From contig CAILUI010000450.1 of assembly GCA_903837355.1 (NCBI GenBank), forward strand, positions 1 through 64,000: DNA of 64,000 bases, written 5' to 3'. Below the pieces are notes generated by a model that was given only the letters and a program-made list of their open reading frames with translations, ran no database searches and had not been told where the DNA came from. Both the position numbers and the translations under genes were made by a program. Below are positions 1 to 8,638 of the stretch, in pieces. Within the stretch, counting starts at the first letter, position 1. The number at the start of each line of letters is the position of its first letter. Origin of the DNA: an uncultured Victivallales bacterium. Its GTDB lineage: Bacteria; Verrucomicrobiota; Lentisphaeria; Oligosphaerales; JAFGRS01.

Positions 1-56
1 GCACCATAAGTCACTCCTATATCTACAACTAATTGGCGCATAACGACTTATGGTGC
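1..56. repeat. 12-bp perfect inverted repeat ahead of the operon
   Basis: The first 12 bases (GCACCATAAGTC) return as an exact reverse complement (GACTTATGGTGC) at 45-56, separated by 32 bases. The pair lies 37 bases upstream of the first ATG of the ferredoxin-type gene, and an alternative TTG start at 33 falls inside the loop. It could be an operator, a transcript hairpin or the edge of an element. The left arm touches the window edge, so it may be longer than seen. Confidence 0.6.
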
Positions 57-92
57 ACTTTCAAGCTGCCAGAGGGGATTCTACAACCCTCC

Positions 93-1481
93 ATGGTCTT
101 TTTGGATGGGGTCGAGCTATGCATCCTGGGGTGTCCGGGAAAGGTCCTCACGAACTCGGGCATTCCTGCGCCGGCCATGCCAAAGAAGAGCTTCGCAACC
201 GTAGATGAGGGGAAGCGGGACGACTGCACCGGATGTGGTACATGCGCAGAAAAGTGTCCCGGAAACGCCATCTCGCTTGGGCCGGCTTCGACAACAAAGG
301 CGATCCTGCCAAGGATTTGCTACTTATTGCACGAGCACTGCATCGGCTGCGGGAAATGCAGCCGGTCATTCTACTGCGACGCCTTTCTGGACCGAAGGGG
401 CGGAGACCTTCACCCGCTGATGGACCCCCGCAACTGCACCGGATGCGGCCTCTGTGCCCAGATTTGCCCCACTGGCGCGCTGCAACTGTTCAGGCCCGAG
501 CATGTAGCCGTACTTATCTCGAGGCCGGGCGAGCGTACCGACCTGCTCAAGGCCCTACAGATTCCCCACCTGACCTACGATCCGATCACGGGATTGGATC
601 TCTTTGGGTGGGCAGATGATTGCACACTCCTTACGCAGGCAAAGGGATTCCTGAAGGGGGAGGAGCAGACTGGTAAATTGCGTGACTGGGCAGTGGACCT
701 TTGGCGCTATCGACTGACCAAAGACCGATTGCCGGCCCAATCCGGCTTACGTGCCGACAGTCGGTGGCGCAACTGGATCGGGATCGATGCGCCAGAGCGG
801 GTGACGGCGGATCACATGCGCCAGGTTGACGAGGAGGTCGGCAGACGAACTATGGAGTTGCTTCGGGGATTGGGACTCGCATCGGACATGGGAGGGGGTT
901 CGCCGACGAAAGGACAACGCAACTCGGGTGACATTACTCAGGAAAGCGTTGCGGTTCGCGCCTTTATCTGGAGCCAGTTGGTCTGGAGTGATCCCGGCCA
1001 GGTCCTTTGGGACAGCCCGATCATTGTTGCCCGAACGACCGCGACCACGCAGGACAATGGTGGTCTCACCTGGGACCCGCCACAGGTAGAGAAAGCGTTG
1101 AACGACCTTGGGAACACCAAATCGCCCAACGGTTTCAGCGTCGAGACCCACTGGGTTGTCCTCCGCCGCGGGGAAGTGCAGGCGGGCGGAGAGGATAGGG
1201 CCATTCAGTGCTCGGAGACAGGTCGGCTCAGACTCGCATTGGGCGAAAACCAGATCAAAGCGTACGCCACTGCCGGCCTGGGCTACGGCCGCCTGCTGGG
1301 GTTGGACTTGCGGGCGTGCCCGGAAATGCTCAAGAAGGGGAGAGAACTGCTTGACAAGGACGATGTGATGTCGGTTTCGGGGCTGCCGTGGAAGCAGTTG
1401 CGAACGGTACCTTGCATCCGCGACATCGAGGCAGAGAGGGATAGGAGACTCACCGCCACAAGGAATCTCAGACGATGGTAG
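93..1481 (+). CDS. Multi-cluster ferredoxin-type protein with long C-terminal domain, first gene of the RNAP operon
   Basis: This 462-residue protein has three cysteine sets typical of [4Fe-4S] sites: C45/48/51/55, C83/86/89/95 and C115/118/121/125. The first and third are classic CxxCxxCxxxCP motifs. The middle one has wider spacing before the last cysteine. The roughly 330 residues after the clusters match nothing I recognise. No signal peptide or membrane segment is visible, so it is probably a cytoplasmic electron carrier or redox sensor. I chose ATG 93. A TTG at 33 directly after an in-frame stop would add 20 residues, but its codon lies inside the inverted-repeat loop. The stop overlaps the start of the next gene by 7 bases, so the two are probably translationally coupled. 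The [4Fe-4S] call is firm. The link to transcription is inference from the operon. Confidence 0.85.
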   Translation: MVFLDGVELCILGCPGKVLTNSGIPAPAMPKKSFATVDEGKRDDCTGCGTCAEKCPGNAISLGPASTTKAILPRICYLLHEHCIGCGKCSRSFYCDAFLDRRGGDLHPLMDPRNCTGCGLCAQICPTGALQLFRPEHVAVLISRPGERTDLLKALQIPHLTYDPITGLDLFGWADDCTLLTQAKGFLKGEEQTGKLRDWAVDLWRYRLTKDRLPAQSGLRADSRWRNWIGIDAPERVTADHMRQVDEEVGRRTMELLRGLGLASDMGGGSPTKGQRNSGDITQESVAVRAFIWSQLVWSDPGQVLWDSPIIVARTTATTQDNGGLTWDPPQVEKALNDLGNTKSPNGFSVETHWVVLRRGEVQAGGEDRAIQCSETGRLRLALGENQIKAYATAGLGYGRLLGLDLRACPEMLKKGRELLDKDDVMSVSGLPWKQLRTVPCIRDIEAERDRRLTATRNLRRW

Positions 1482-2476
1482 AACCCTTGCCAATAAGCCC
1501 AAGACTGATCGGGATGCTCCATGTCCCGGTCAACACCTTGCTGGCGTCGCCAGCGGCGTGGCGCGTGGCGACTGACATCCCTTCGCCGGGTCGGCAGGAC
1601 TGGGAGGTTCTGGGCAGGCTTCCCCAACCGGAACCGGCGGAAAGCAGTCACGGGTGCCGGTGCATGGAAGCGGTCGGCAATGAGTTGGTCCGGCTCTCCT
1701 TCTGGCCTTGGCTGGCGCAACGGGTCCTCTCCGAGGCGGCCGCCTATCTGGCGGCCGGATTCGATGCCCTAATGCTTGAAAACGTCGCAGCCCCCTACTT
1801 TGTCCGCGGAGAGCAGCCGCCGGTTATCTACTGGCTCATGCGGGCGCTGGCTGAGCGGCTCCGGGCTGAGTATCCAGATACCACGATCGGGATCCAGGTT
1901 CTCGCGTATTCCGACGATTGGGCCATGGACATTGCGTCCCGCTGCGGGCTCGACTTCATCCGTTGCGAGAGCGCCCTCTTTGAGGGGGTGCGTCCTGAAG
2001 GACGGACACCCAACTGTGGCAATCTGGCGAAGCTCTACATGGCGCGACAGATGCTGCTGGCTGAGCTTAGCGGTGACCGACCAGAGCCCCAAGTCTATGT
2101 GGACATCCACAAGAAGCATACCGTGTTCCCGGAGGAACTGGATTCGCTCGAGGTTTGGCTGGACAACATCGTTTTCCAGAAGCTTGAGGGCATAGTGATC
2201 ACCGGGAAGGCAACGGGGAAGCCGGTGGAGGAGGACGATCTGAGCCGGGCGCGAGACGCCATCGAGAAGGCGAAGAGCGAATCTCAAGCGGCCGTCGGGG
2301 TGGCATGGGCGCCCCCTCTCATCGTGGGATCGGGAGCGTCAGTTGACAATATCGGGACGTGCAAGCGCTATGCTGATGCCGTGATCGTGGGCTCCTCGCT
2401 CAAGAAGAACGGTTACTGGGAGTGCCCTCTGGACGAGGAGCGGGTTAGGCGGTTCATGGACGCGTGGAGCAAGTGA
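1475..2476 (+). CDS. BtpA/SgcQ-family TIM-barrel protein
   Basis: The 333-residue protein has the BtpA signature throughout: an N-terminal IGMLHVP segment, GFDALMLENVAAPYF (the ENxGDAPF block of the family), IGIQVLAYSDDWAMDIA, GLDFIRCE, VYVDIHKKH, IVITGKATGKP, and the C-terminal glycine-rich VGSGASVDN and ADAVIVGSSLKKNG that form a phosphate-binding site in such barrels. BtpA was named for a role in photosystem I accumulation in cyanobacteria, but most bacterial members, including SgcQ, have no settled function. Nothing in the window suggests photosynthesis. It starts inside the end of the ferredoxin gene and ends 2 bases before the Maf start, so it belongs to the same transcript. A ribose-phosphate or nucleoside substrate would suit the neighbours, but that is inference. 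Confidence 0.88.
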   Translation: MVEPLPISPRLIGMLHVPVNTLLASPAAWRVATDIPSPGRQDWEVLGRLPQPEPAESSHGCRCMEAVGNELVRLSFWPWLAQRVLSEAAAYLAAGFDALMLENVAAPYFVRGEQPPVIYWLMRALAERLRAEYPDTTIGIQVLAYSDDWAMDIASRCGLDFIRCESALFEGVRPEGRTPNCGNLAKLYMARQMLLAELSGDRPEPQVYVDIHKKHTVFPEELDSLEVWLDNIVFQKLEGIVITGKATGKPVEEDDLSRARDAIEKAKSESQAAVGVAWAPPLIVGSGASVDNIGTCKRYADAVIVGSSLKKNGYWECPLDEERVRRFMDAWSK

Positions 2477-2478
2477 AC

Positions 2479-3165
2479 ATGCAGGATGTCGAACAGAGGA
2501 CCTTCTCCGTGGTGCTCGCATCGTCTTCGCCCCAGCGCCGGCAGGTCCTCGGCGAACTGGGTATCGCTTTCCGCTCCGTCGATCCGCAGATAACGGAGGT
2601 GGATCTGCCGGACCCGGCCGAGACAGTATCGACCAATGCAAGACTGAAGGCCCTCGGCGCTGTCGCGTCGTGCGGCCGAGGCGATGTCATCGTGGGGTCA
2701 GACACCGTTCTGTGCGTCAAAGGGAAGGTGCGTGGGAAGCCGAGGTCGGCGAGCGAGGCAACTGTCTACTTGATGGAGTTGAGTGGAGGCACGGCCATTG
2801 CCTGGTCGGGTGTTGCGGCGTTCTCCCCGGCGGAGGGGCGAGGCGTTGTGTTGGTGGAGCGCGCGGAGGTCTCGTTCAACTCGTTCGCGCCTGAGGCGGT
2901 GGAGTGGTACGTCGGCAGCGGTGAGCCACTGACGCGGGCTGGCGCACTGGGGGTGAGCCTCTTGGGCGAGGTCTTTGTGAACGAGATTCGAGGGGCGCAC
3001 TCTTGTGTTACCGGCTTGCCGAAACGTGCGACTTTGCTGGCATGCAGTGACACCGAAGCCTTGGGGCGACACCGCATGCAGCTTCCAGAGACCGTTCGGG
3101 GGATGCTATGCTGGCCATGGATTACGAGTACCCGCCACTTTGGCGGCGACGGACGCTGGCTATGA
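2479..3165 (+). CDS. Maf-family nucleoside triphosphate pyrophosphatase
   Basis: The protein (228 residues) has the Maf hallmarks: LASSSPQRR near residues 13-21, a GSDTV block with the likely catalytic Asp75, KGKVRGKP, WYVGSGEPLTRAGALGV and the late IRGAHSCVTGLP. Maf/YhdE/YceF enzymes hydrolyse non-canonical or modified NTPs (dTTP, UTP, m5UTP, pseudo-UTP, m7GTP) to the monophosphate and pyrophosphate. A tail of about 40 residues follows the conserved domain. ATG 2479 is preferred over a GTG at 2464 that would overlap btpA. Its stop overlaps the RNA polymerase start as ATGA, so translation is coupled. A nucleotide-pool enzyme next to a dedicated polymerase suggests control of the NTPs that polymerase sees. 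Confidence 0.88.
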   Translation: MQDVEQRTFSVVLASSSPQRRQVLGELGIAFRSVDPQITEVDLPDPAETVSTNARLKALGAVASCGRGDVIVGSDTVLCVKGKVRGKPRSASEATVYLMELSGGTAIAWSGVAAFSPAEGRGVVLVERAEVSFNSFAPEAVEWYVGSGEPLTRAGALGVSLLGEVFVNEIRGAHSCVTGLPKRATLLACSDTEALGRHRMQLPETVRGMLCWPWITSTRHFGGDGRWL

Positions 3166-6100
3166 ACAAGAGAACCGCGAACTGGCTCTTCTGGCGGACC
3201 GGTGAGGACGCTGCCGCCTGGGAAGCTCAGTGTGGACAAACACTGAGCCGTCTCTTTGGCCGTACGGAGTCGAGCGGCGACGTGGGCCATGCCGTCCAGG
3301 TTGTTCTCGGCCTCCCGACCGCAGAAGCGGCCAGGAGCGCCTGGAACGGGAATCGCGACCTCATCGGCGAGGTCACCGTAACCCTGTGCTCCGCAGCTAG
3401 CGAACCGCTGAAACTGGGCATCCCCCTTCCGTTTGATGGCGTGTTCGTAGCCCGCCGTCAAGACTCGGGACGACCCCTGTCGCTCATATGGGGTTCGTGG
3501 CTTGGGGAAGCCCCCGGCTCTCGGCTAGTTCGCCCAACGAGCCAGATGAGGCGAAATGAGACCGAATGGCGTATCGGGCTGCCGCGGGGATACTTCGTCA
3601 GCGCGCCATGCCGTGCGCTTCGGGATCTTGGGGCAACCGAACTCGGACGGCTAATGGAGCAGAAGCCTCGTCTGCTGTGTGACGGTGCTGCCTATCCCGA
3701 GTGGTTGCGTCCGCTGCTGGGCGACTACGGACCAAGGGGGGCATCTTCCCCGAAGAAGGTCGGTACGGCATGGAAAGAGATCCATGAGGCCATCCTCGAC
3801 AGAGTCCGTGCGGGGGAGTTGCCAGCCAGCGATCAGGACGATCTCACGCATCGAGCCCTGATGACCTTCCCGGTCTGGCTCATAGGTCGTATGTGCGATG
3901 AGTTGCTGCGGGCGGTTATCACCGGCCTGACGGATCGGGGGCTGGCCGCAGACTTCGTGCATGCGCTCAGGTTGGGTGAATCGTTAGATGCCGATCGGAC
4001 CGCGAGGGTTTGGTCGCATCTGGTCGAGAAGGCCGACGTGATCGCCACCCGTTTGGTGCCGTTGCGCCGTACTCGCACCAACGACGAGGAGGCAGTTGAC
4101 CAGGCCGTGGGGTTGCAGTACGTGGACCCCACCAATCCCGTGGATATGGCGGCACGACTGACTCGCGTCAAGAGGCTCCCCATGAAGAGCGGAGATATGG
4201 GCGAACTCCCTGCCGAGTACCGGCAGAACCATCCATCTTTCCGTGGGCGGCTCTGTCCTGTGACAACTCCGGAATCCGAACTGGTGGGACTCACACTGCA
4301 GCTTGCTGAGGGCGCGACGGTTGACGCTGATGGGCAAATTCGCCCCGGACCGGCCGATGGGCCGATCTGCCAACTGGGTTACGGTGCGGGCCTGATTCCA
4401 TTCTTCCAGCACAACGACGGCGCCCGCAACATGATGGGGGCGAAGAACCTTCGCCAGGCCTTACCGGTGGCGGGACGCAAGGCACCCGTCGTGAAGACCG
4501 GTGGTGAGATGTCAGTCGTTGAACTGACGAGTCGGCTGACCGAACTCGGGATCTGTCCGCCAGCCCAGGATGGCAACGGGGAATTGGCCATGGGAGTGGA
4601 CCTGCTTGTGGCCTACCTCCCATGGTACGGGATGAACTTCGAGGATGCAATCGTCGTCGGGCAACAGGTGTTCGATTCGGGGGCTCTCGATGTGGCGATC
4701 CAGAAGCGTGTTCGCCGACGGTTCAAGGCCGGATGGGCCCCACGCAGCCCCGACCGATTCGCGATTTTCGACGACATGACGAATGGGTTGGCCAGGCCGG
4801 GGGAACGCCTGACGGCCGGCAGCCTGATCGCCAGCGTTTCATGCGGGGCGACGAAACCATCGTCGATCTGTTACAGTGACCGTTCCCCCGCAGTGCTCAA
4901 GTCGATCCGGTTCGAGCGTCCCCATGAGTGGATGGGCGGGACGCTGGAGTACGAGCTTGAGAAGCGGATACCCCTGGGGATCGGTGACAAGTTGATGGGC
5001 CGGCACGGCAACAAGGGGGTGGTCGGGGTGATCGTTCCCCGAGGCGACATGCCGCGGCTTCCAGACGACCCCTCGCTGCCGGAGGCGCTGAGAGGGCGGC
5101 CAATCGACATCCTGCTGAACCCGCACGGCGTCATCTCCCGGATGAACATCGGCCAGCTTCTGGAGACGCATATCGGATGGCTGCTGCACTCAGACAAGTA
5201 CACCGAACATGATCTCCTTCGCGACGGCACGTCGGCCGATAGGCCGATCGGATACCCCTTTGCCGATAGCATCGATCACAAGAAGGTTCAGGACGGCTTC
5301 AAGCAAACGGGGCTGGATGCGACCGGCCGCATCCAGTTGCGGTTGCCCTCCGGCGAGAAGACCCTGTCGCCAGTGGTAGTGGGCTTTCAGCACATTGTTC
5401 GTCTGCGGCATATACCTGAGCTGAAGGCGCAGGCACGCAGAGGCGGAATTGGCGCCTCCTACTCGCGCAAGACGGGTCAGGCAGTACATGGCAGAGTCCG
5501 GGGTGGGGGGCAGCGGATCGGCGAGATGGAAGTCTGGGCGCTGGCCGGACATCAGGCCGAACACATTCTCGAGGAGATGCTGGGCGGCAAGGCAGACAGC
5601 GACTGGGCAAAGAAGTGGTTGGGTCAGGATGAACCGCCGACCGGTGACCTCTCCAACGGGTTTGCCGCAATGCTGAACGACTGGTTGTTCGCCCTCTTGG
5701 TAAAGGCCGAGACCACGCATGGGCAGGTAAGGATGTCGTTTGCGACATCGGACGAGGTCATCTGTCGGGTTGGGGCGGACCACCGAGTGGAGACGGGGGA
5801 CGGCCTGACGAAGCTCACCACCGCCTTGTTCTGTTGCCACGCTGGCAGGAAGGACTCTCCTTGCGGGTACGCATTGCCGGGACAAGGATGCATTGCGGTT
5901 CAGACATCTGCCGGCAAAGACGGTCAGATCTCCAGTTTGAGGCTGGGCGACCTGTTCGCCCATCTCGGTGTAGTGCCCAAGGGGCCAGTACTCTCCCACG
6001 GCAAGGCGCACAAAGTCTACCTGCAGTCATCTCCAGCCCTCGAAGACGCCGGGACTCTGTTGGTCCAGTTCTCTATGCTGCGTGACCAACTCAAAGCGGT

Positions 6101-8636
6101 GGTCCGACCGGGAACCGGGAAAGAGCGTCCTCCCGCATGGCCGGCGGAACTGATCGAGGTGTTTGCCTATGGGCGGTTCGCCGACTCCGAGGCCGGGAAG
6201 AACGTCGAAGCGTCAGCTCTTCTGAAGGAGTTCATGGATTCGTCTGGCAGACACCAGATAGGGGACCTCCGCGTCACATGTCCGCGCCATAAGACTGTCC
6301 CCCTGAAGGCGTCACCGCCGTTTGGCGAAGTTCTGAAGCCAGATGCGGGTGGCTTGTATGACGCAACGGTGTTTGGCTCTCTCTGGTCGAAGGGGGGCTC
6401 GTGGTCGAACAGGCAGTGGGGTTACATAGAGCTTCCAGTCCAAGTCCGCTATCCGCTGGACGTTTTCCTCTCCTCCCTAGACTCATGGAGGAAGCAGTCG
6501 GGGAAGGCGGGAGAGAAGAAGGCCATCCGGTTTCTTGAGGGACTCGGGTTGAAGAAGGAGGACACCCCTCTGATCCGTTTGGTCCCCGTCTTGCCAAGCC
6601 ACTACCGCATGCCCCTTCTGATGACCGGCGAGCCGGTTGATGACCCACTGGTCGAACACGGATACAGGCCCCTCATCGCGAGATGCCGGCAGTACCGGAA
6701 AGCGACATCCGATGAAGAGCGAGAGGGTCTAGTTCCCCAGATCGAACACTGTGTCGGGAATCTCCTCTCCCTTTTGGCCGAGTGCCTTCGCAACAAGTCG
6801 GGGCTCATTCGGACGTGTGGATTGGGGCGGCGAGTGGATCGGTCCGCTCGTCTCGTGATTGCGCCCGATCCATCGTTGAAGTGGGACCAGGTGGGGGTGC
6901 CCGCAGCGGTGCTGTTGGAGCTTCTCGGGGATCGCATCAAGACTTGGCTGGCTGAGTGTGGCCGCTCCGATGATCTGGTGGATGTGATCAGGGCCGCACA
7001 GGCCCGACAGGACAAGACACTGGACATGGCCGCCTGGTCATGGTGGCGGTCTTCGAAAGACGAGGAGCTTGTGGCTCGCGCTAAGAAGCTGCTCGACGGC
7101 TACCTGGGCGAGCATCCGGATACGCTCGTGCTGCTGAATCGACAGCCATCGCTCCATCGTGACAGCTTCCAGGCGTTCCACCCTCTGGCACTGGGAGCAG
7201 CGGCTGGCGATACGCTCCAGATCTGCCCGCTCACCTGTAAGGGGTTTGCCGCCGATTTTGATGGCGACGAAATGGTTGTCCACCTCCCGGTCTCGAAGGA
7301 GGCTCAAGAGGAAGCCAGGCGGCTGCTACCGTCCAACAGCCTCTTCTCGGTGGCCTCGGGCGAAGTCATGGCTCACTTTGACCAGGACTTTGTCATGGGC
7401 TCGTACTGGCTCAGCGATGCGGTCGCCGATCTGCGGGATCGGTTCCTGGCGGACCTACCGGAGGACTGCTGCCGTTCGTTGGTGAGAACCGGAAGGATCG
7501 GCAAGAAGGAAGGGATGCGGCTCCTGGACCACCTGGCTCATGAGCATCCGGATCGAGCGCCCGGTGCGGTGTGGACGTGGATGAACACCGCGTTCGAGTG
7601 CTGTACGCGCGTCGGGGTATCATTCGGCTTCTACGACCTGCTGGATCTGAGGGGGCGGGTGAAGATCGCGCCCGGGCTCTTCAGGGGCAAGACCACAGGG
7701 GCCGACCTGGAAGGCATCAACGCGCTCACGCAGCAGCTCGTAGAGAAAGTGCTTTCCGATACCGTTCCGAAGTTACCCGAATGGAAGACGCAGGGACTGC
7801 ACTTCGCGGCGATGGCTTTGTCCGGTGCCCGTGGCAGGAAGCAGACGCGCCAGATTGTTGGCGCACGGGGCTTCTTGAATCCAGGCGCTACCGGGTTCGA
7901 TGCTGATCTCAGCGCCTTTGCCATAGCGTCATCGCTCGTTGACGGGATGACCTCGGACGAAGCATTCTGGTCCGCCATGAACGCCCGCAGTTCCATGTGC
8001 GACAAGAAGCTGGGTACCGGACATGCTGGCGACCTGACCCGGCATCTCGTGTTCGCCTTGTGGCCCTTCACGGTCACGTGTGAAGACTGCGGCTCGCGCG
8101 AGAAGAAGCGTAGCATTCTGACCTGTAAGGCTGCGGCTGGCTGCTGTTCGACCTGCCATGAGCGCCTGCCGGACGGCACGTTGCCGGCGGTTGGATTCCC
8201 CGCCGGACTGATTGCGGCACAGGCTATCGGGGAACGGGGTACCCAGCTTTCCATGCAGAGCTTCCACACAGGGCAGCGCGCCTTCACGATTGGCGACGTG
8301 CGGAGAGTCGTCGGGCACGGGGATGAAAGCAAGTACTTCGGGGATCTCGATGGCGCCGCAAGATTTGTGGCGGCGTTGAAGGAGTGTGACGCCTACGGTT
8401 CGCTGCAGGACCGGCATTTTCACATCGTCTGGCGAGTGATACAGGCGAGTCCCGAACACACCCTTCGATCGGCGATCAAGCACCTTGGGGCAATGTCCAG
8501 GATCGCGTTTCAGAGCCAGGCCAGGGAGGTCGCGGTTGCGGCTCTGTCGCAAGAGTCTTGTCCGCTTACCGAACCGACGGCCAGAGTACTCTACGGACTC
8601 TTCGGGGCGAGAGGTGGATTGGTTGTGAGGGGCTGA
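3162..8636 (+). CDS. Single-chain RNA polymerase: beta and beta' subunits fused in one 1824-residue protein
   Basis: The N-terminal half is beta-like: RLCPVTTPESELVGL (bacterial RVCPIETPEG), IPFFQHNDGARNMMGAKN, NFED at 492-495, GDKLMGRHGNKG at 608-619 with both active-site lysines (K610, K618), and LNPHGVISRMNIGQ. The C-terminal half is beta'-like: GGLYDATVFG near 1063, GYIELPVQV, LVPVLPSHYR, GLGRRVDRSARLVI (switch/rudder), LLNRQPSLHR, and AADFDGDEM with the three Mg-binding aspartates D1365, D1367 and D1369. A cysteine set follows (C1640, 1643, 1655, 1661/1662, 1665), then the trigger-loop region GERGTQLSMQSFHTG at 1690-1704. It is much shorter than standard beta plus beta', and no alpha or omega gene is in the window. 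ATG 3162 overlaps the maf stop (ATGA) and is preferred over ATG 3108. A host RNAP is unlikely given the divergence and gene order. Wolbachia and Helicobacter beta-beta' fusions are known but are full-length housekeeping enzymes. Confidence 0.95.
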   Translation: MNKRTANWLFWRTGEDAAAWEAQCGQTLSRLFGRTESSGDVGHAVQVVLGLPTAEAARSAWNGNRDLIGEVTVTLCSAASEPLKLGIPLPFDGVFVARRQDSGRPLSLIWGSWLGEAPGSRLVRPTSQMRRNETEWRIGLPRGYFVSAPCRALRDLGATELGRLMEQKPRLLCDGAAYPEWLRPLLGDYGPRGASSPKKVGTAWKEIHEAILDRVRAGELPASDQDDLTHRALMTFPVWLIGRMCDELLRAVITGLTDRGLAADFVHALRLGESLDADRTARVWSHLVEKADVIATRLVPLRRTRTNDEEAVDQAVGLQYVDPTNPVDMAARLTRVKRLPMKSGDMGELPAEYRQNHPSFRGRLCPVTTPESELVGLTLQLAEGATVDADGQIRPGPADGPICQLGYGAGLIPFFQHNDGARNMMGAKNLRQALPVAGRKAPVVKTGGEMSVVELTSRLTELGICPPAQDGNGELAMGVDLLVAYLPWYGMNFEDAIVVGQQVFDSGALDVAIQKRVRRRFKAGWAPRSPDRFAIFDDMTNGLARPGERLTAGSLIASVSCGATKPSSICYSDRSPAVLKSIRFERPHEWMGGTLEYELEKRIPLGIGDKLMGRHGNKGVVGVIVPRGDMPRLPDDPSLPEALRGRPIDILLNPHGVISRMNIGQLLETHIGWLLHSDKYTEHDLLRDGTSADRPIGYPFADSIDHKKVQDGFKQTGLDATGRIQLRLPSGEKTLSPVVVGFQHIVRLRHIPELKAQARRGGIGASYSRKTGQAVHGRVRGGGQRIGEMEVWALAGHQAEHILEEMLGGKADSDWAKKWLGQDEPPTGDLSNGFAAMLNDWLFALLVKAETTHGQVRMSFATSDEVICRVGADHRVETGDGLTKLTTALFCCHAGRKDSPCGYALPGQGCIAVQTSAGKDGQISSLRLGDLFAHLGVVPKGPVLSHGKAHKVYLQSSPALEDAGTLLVQFSMLRDQLKAVVRPGTGKERPPAWPAELIEVFAYGRFADSEAGKNVEASALLKEFMDSSGRHQIGDLRVTCPRHKTVPLKASPPFGEVLKPDAGGLYDATVFGSLWSKGGSWSNRQWGYIELPVQVRYPLDVFLSSLDSWRKQSGKAGEKKAIRFLEGLGLKKEDTPLIRLVPVLPSHYRMPLLMTGEPVDDPLVEHGYRPLIARCRQYRKATSDEEREGLVPQIEHCVGNLLSLLAECLRNKSGLIRTCGLGRRVDRSARLVIAPDPSLKWDQVGVPAAVLLELLGDRIKTWLAECGRSDDLVDVIRAAQARQDKTLDMAAWSWWRSSKDEELVARAKKLLDGYLGEHPDTLVLLNRQPSLHRDSFQAFHPLALGAAAGDTLQICPLTCKGFAADFDGDEMVVHLPVSKEAQEEARRLLPSNSLFSVASGEVMAHFDQDFVMGSYWLSDAVADLRDRFLADLPEDCCRSLVRTGRIGKKEGMRLLDHLAHEHPDRAPGAVWTWMNTAFECCTRVGVSFGFYDLLDLRGRVKIAPGLFRGKTTGADLEGINALTQQLVEKVLSDTVPKLPEWKTQGLHFAAMALSGARGRKQTRQIVGARGFLNPGATGFDADLSAFAIASSLVDGMTSDEAFWSAMNARSSMCDKKLGTGHAGDLTRHLVFALWPFTVTCEDCGSREKKRSILTCKAAAGCCSTCHERLPDGTLPAVGFPAGLIAAQAIGERGTQLSMQSFHTGQRAFTIGDVRRVVGHGDESKYFGDLDGAARFVAALKECDAYGSLQDRHFHIVWRVIQASPEHTLRSAIKHLGAMSRIAFQSQAREVAVAALSQESCPLTEPTARVLYGLFGARGGLVVRG

Positions 8637-8638
8637 CC

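Noticed and set aside
33-92. TTG start at 33 for the ferredoxin-type gene
   Set aside because: It follows an in-frame stop and lies within the inverted-repeat loop; the added residues carry no cluster motif. ATG 93 is simpler, but I cannot exclude TTG.
1475-2476. Photosynthesis link through BtpA
   Set aside because: No other photosynthesis gene is present and BtpA relatives are common in non-phototrophs.
3162-8636. Fused RNAP being the host's housekeeping enzyme
   Set aside because: It is too short and divergent, has no neighbouring ribosomal or alpha genes, and sits with its own sigma-54 and activator.
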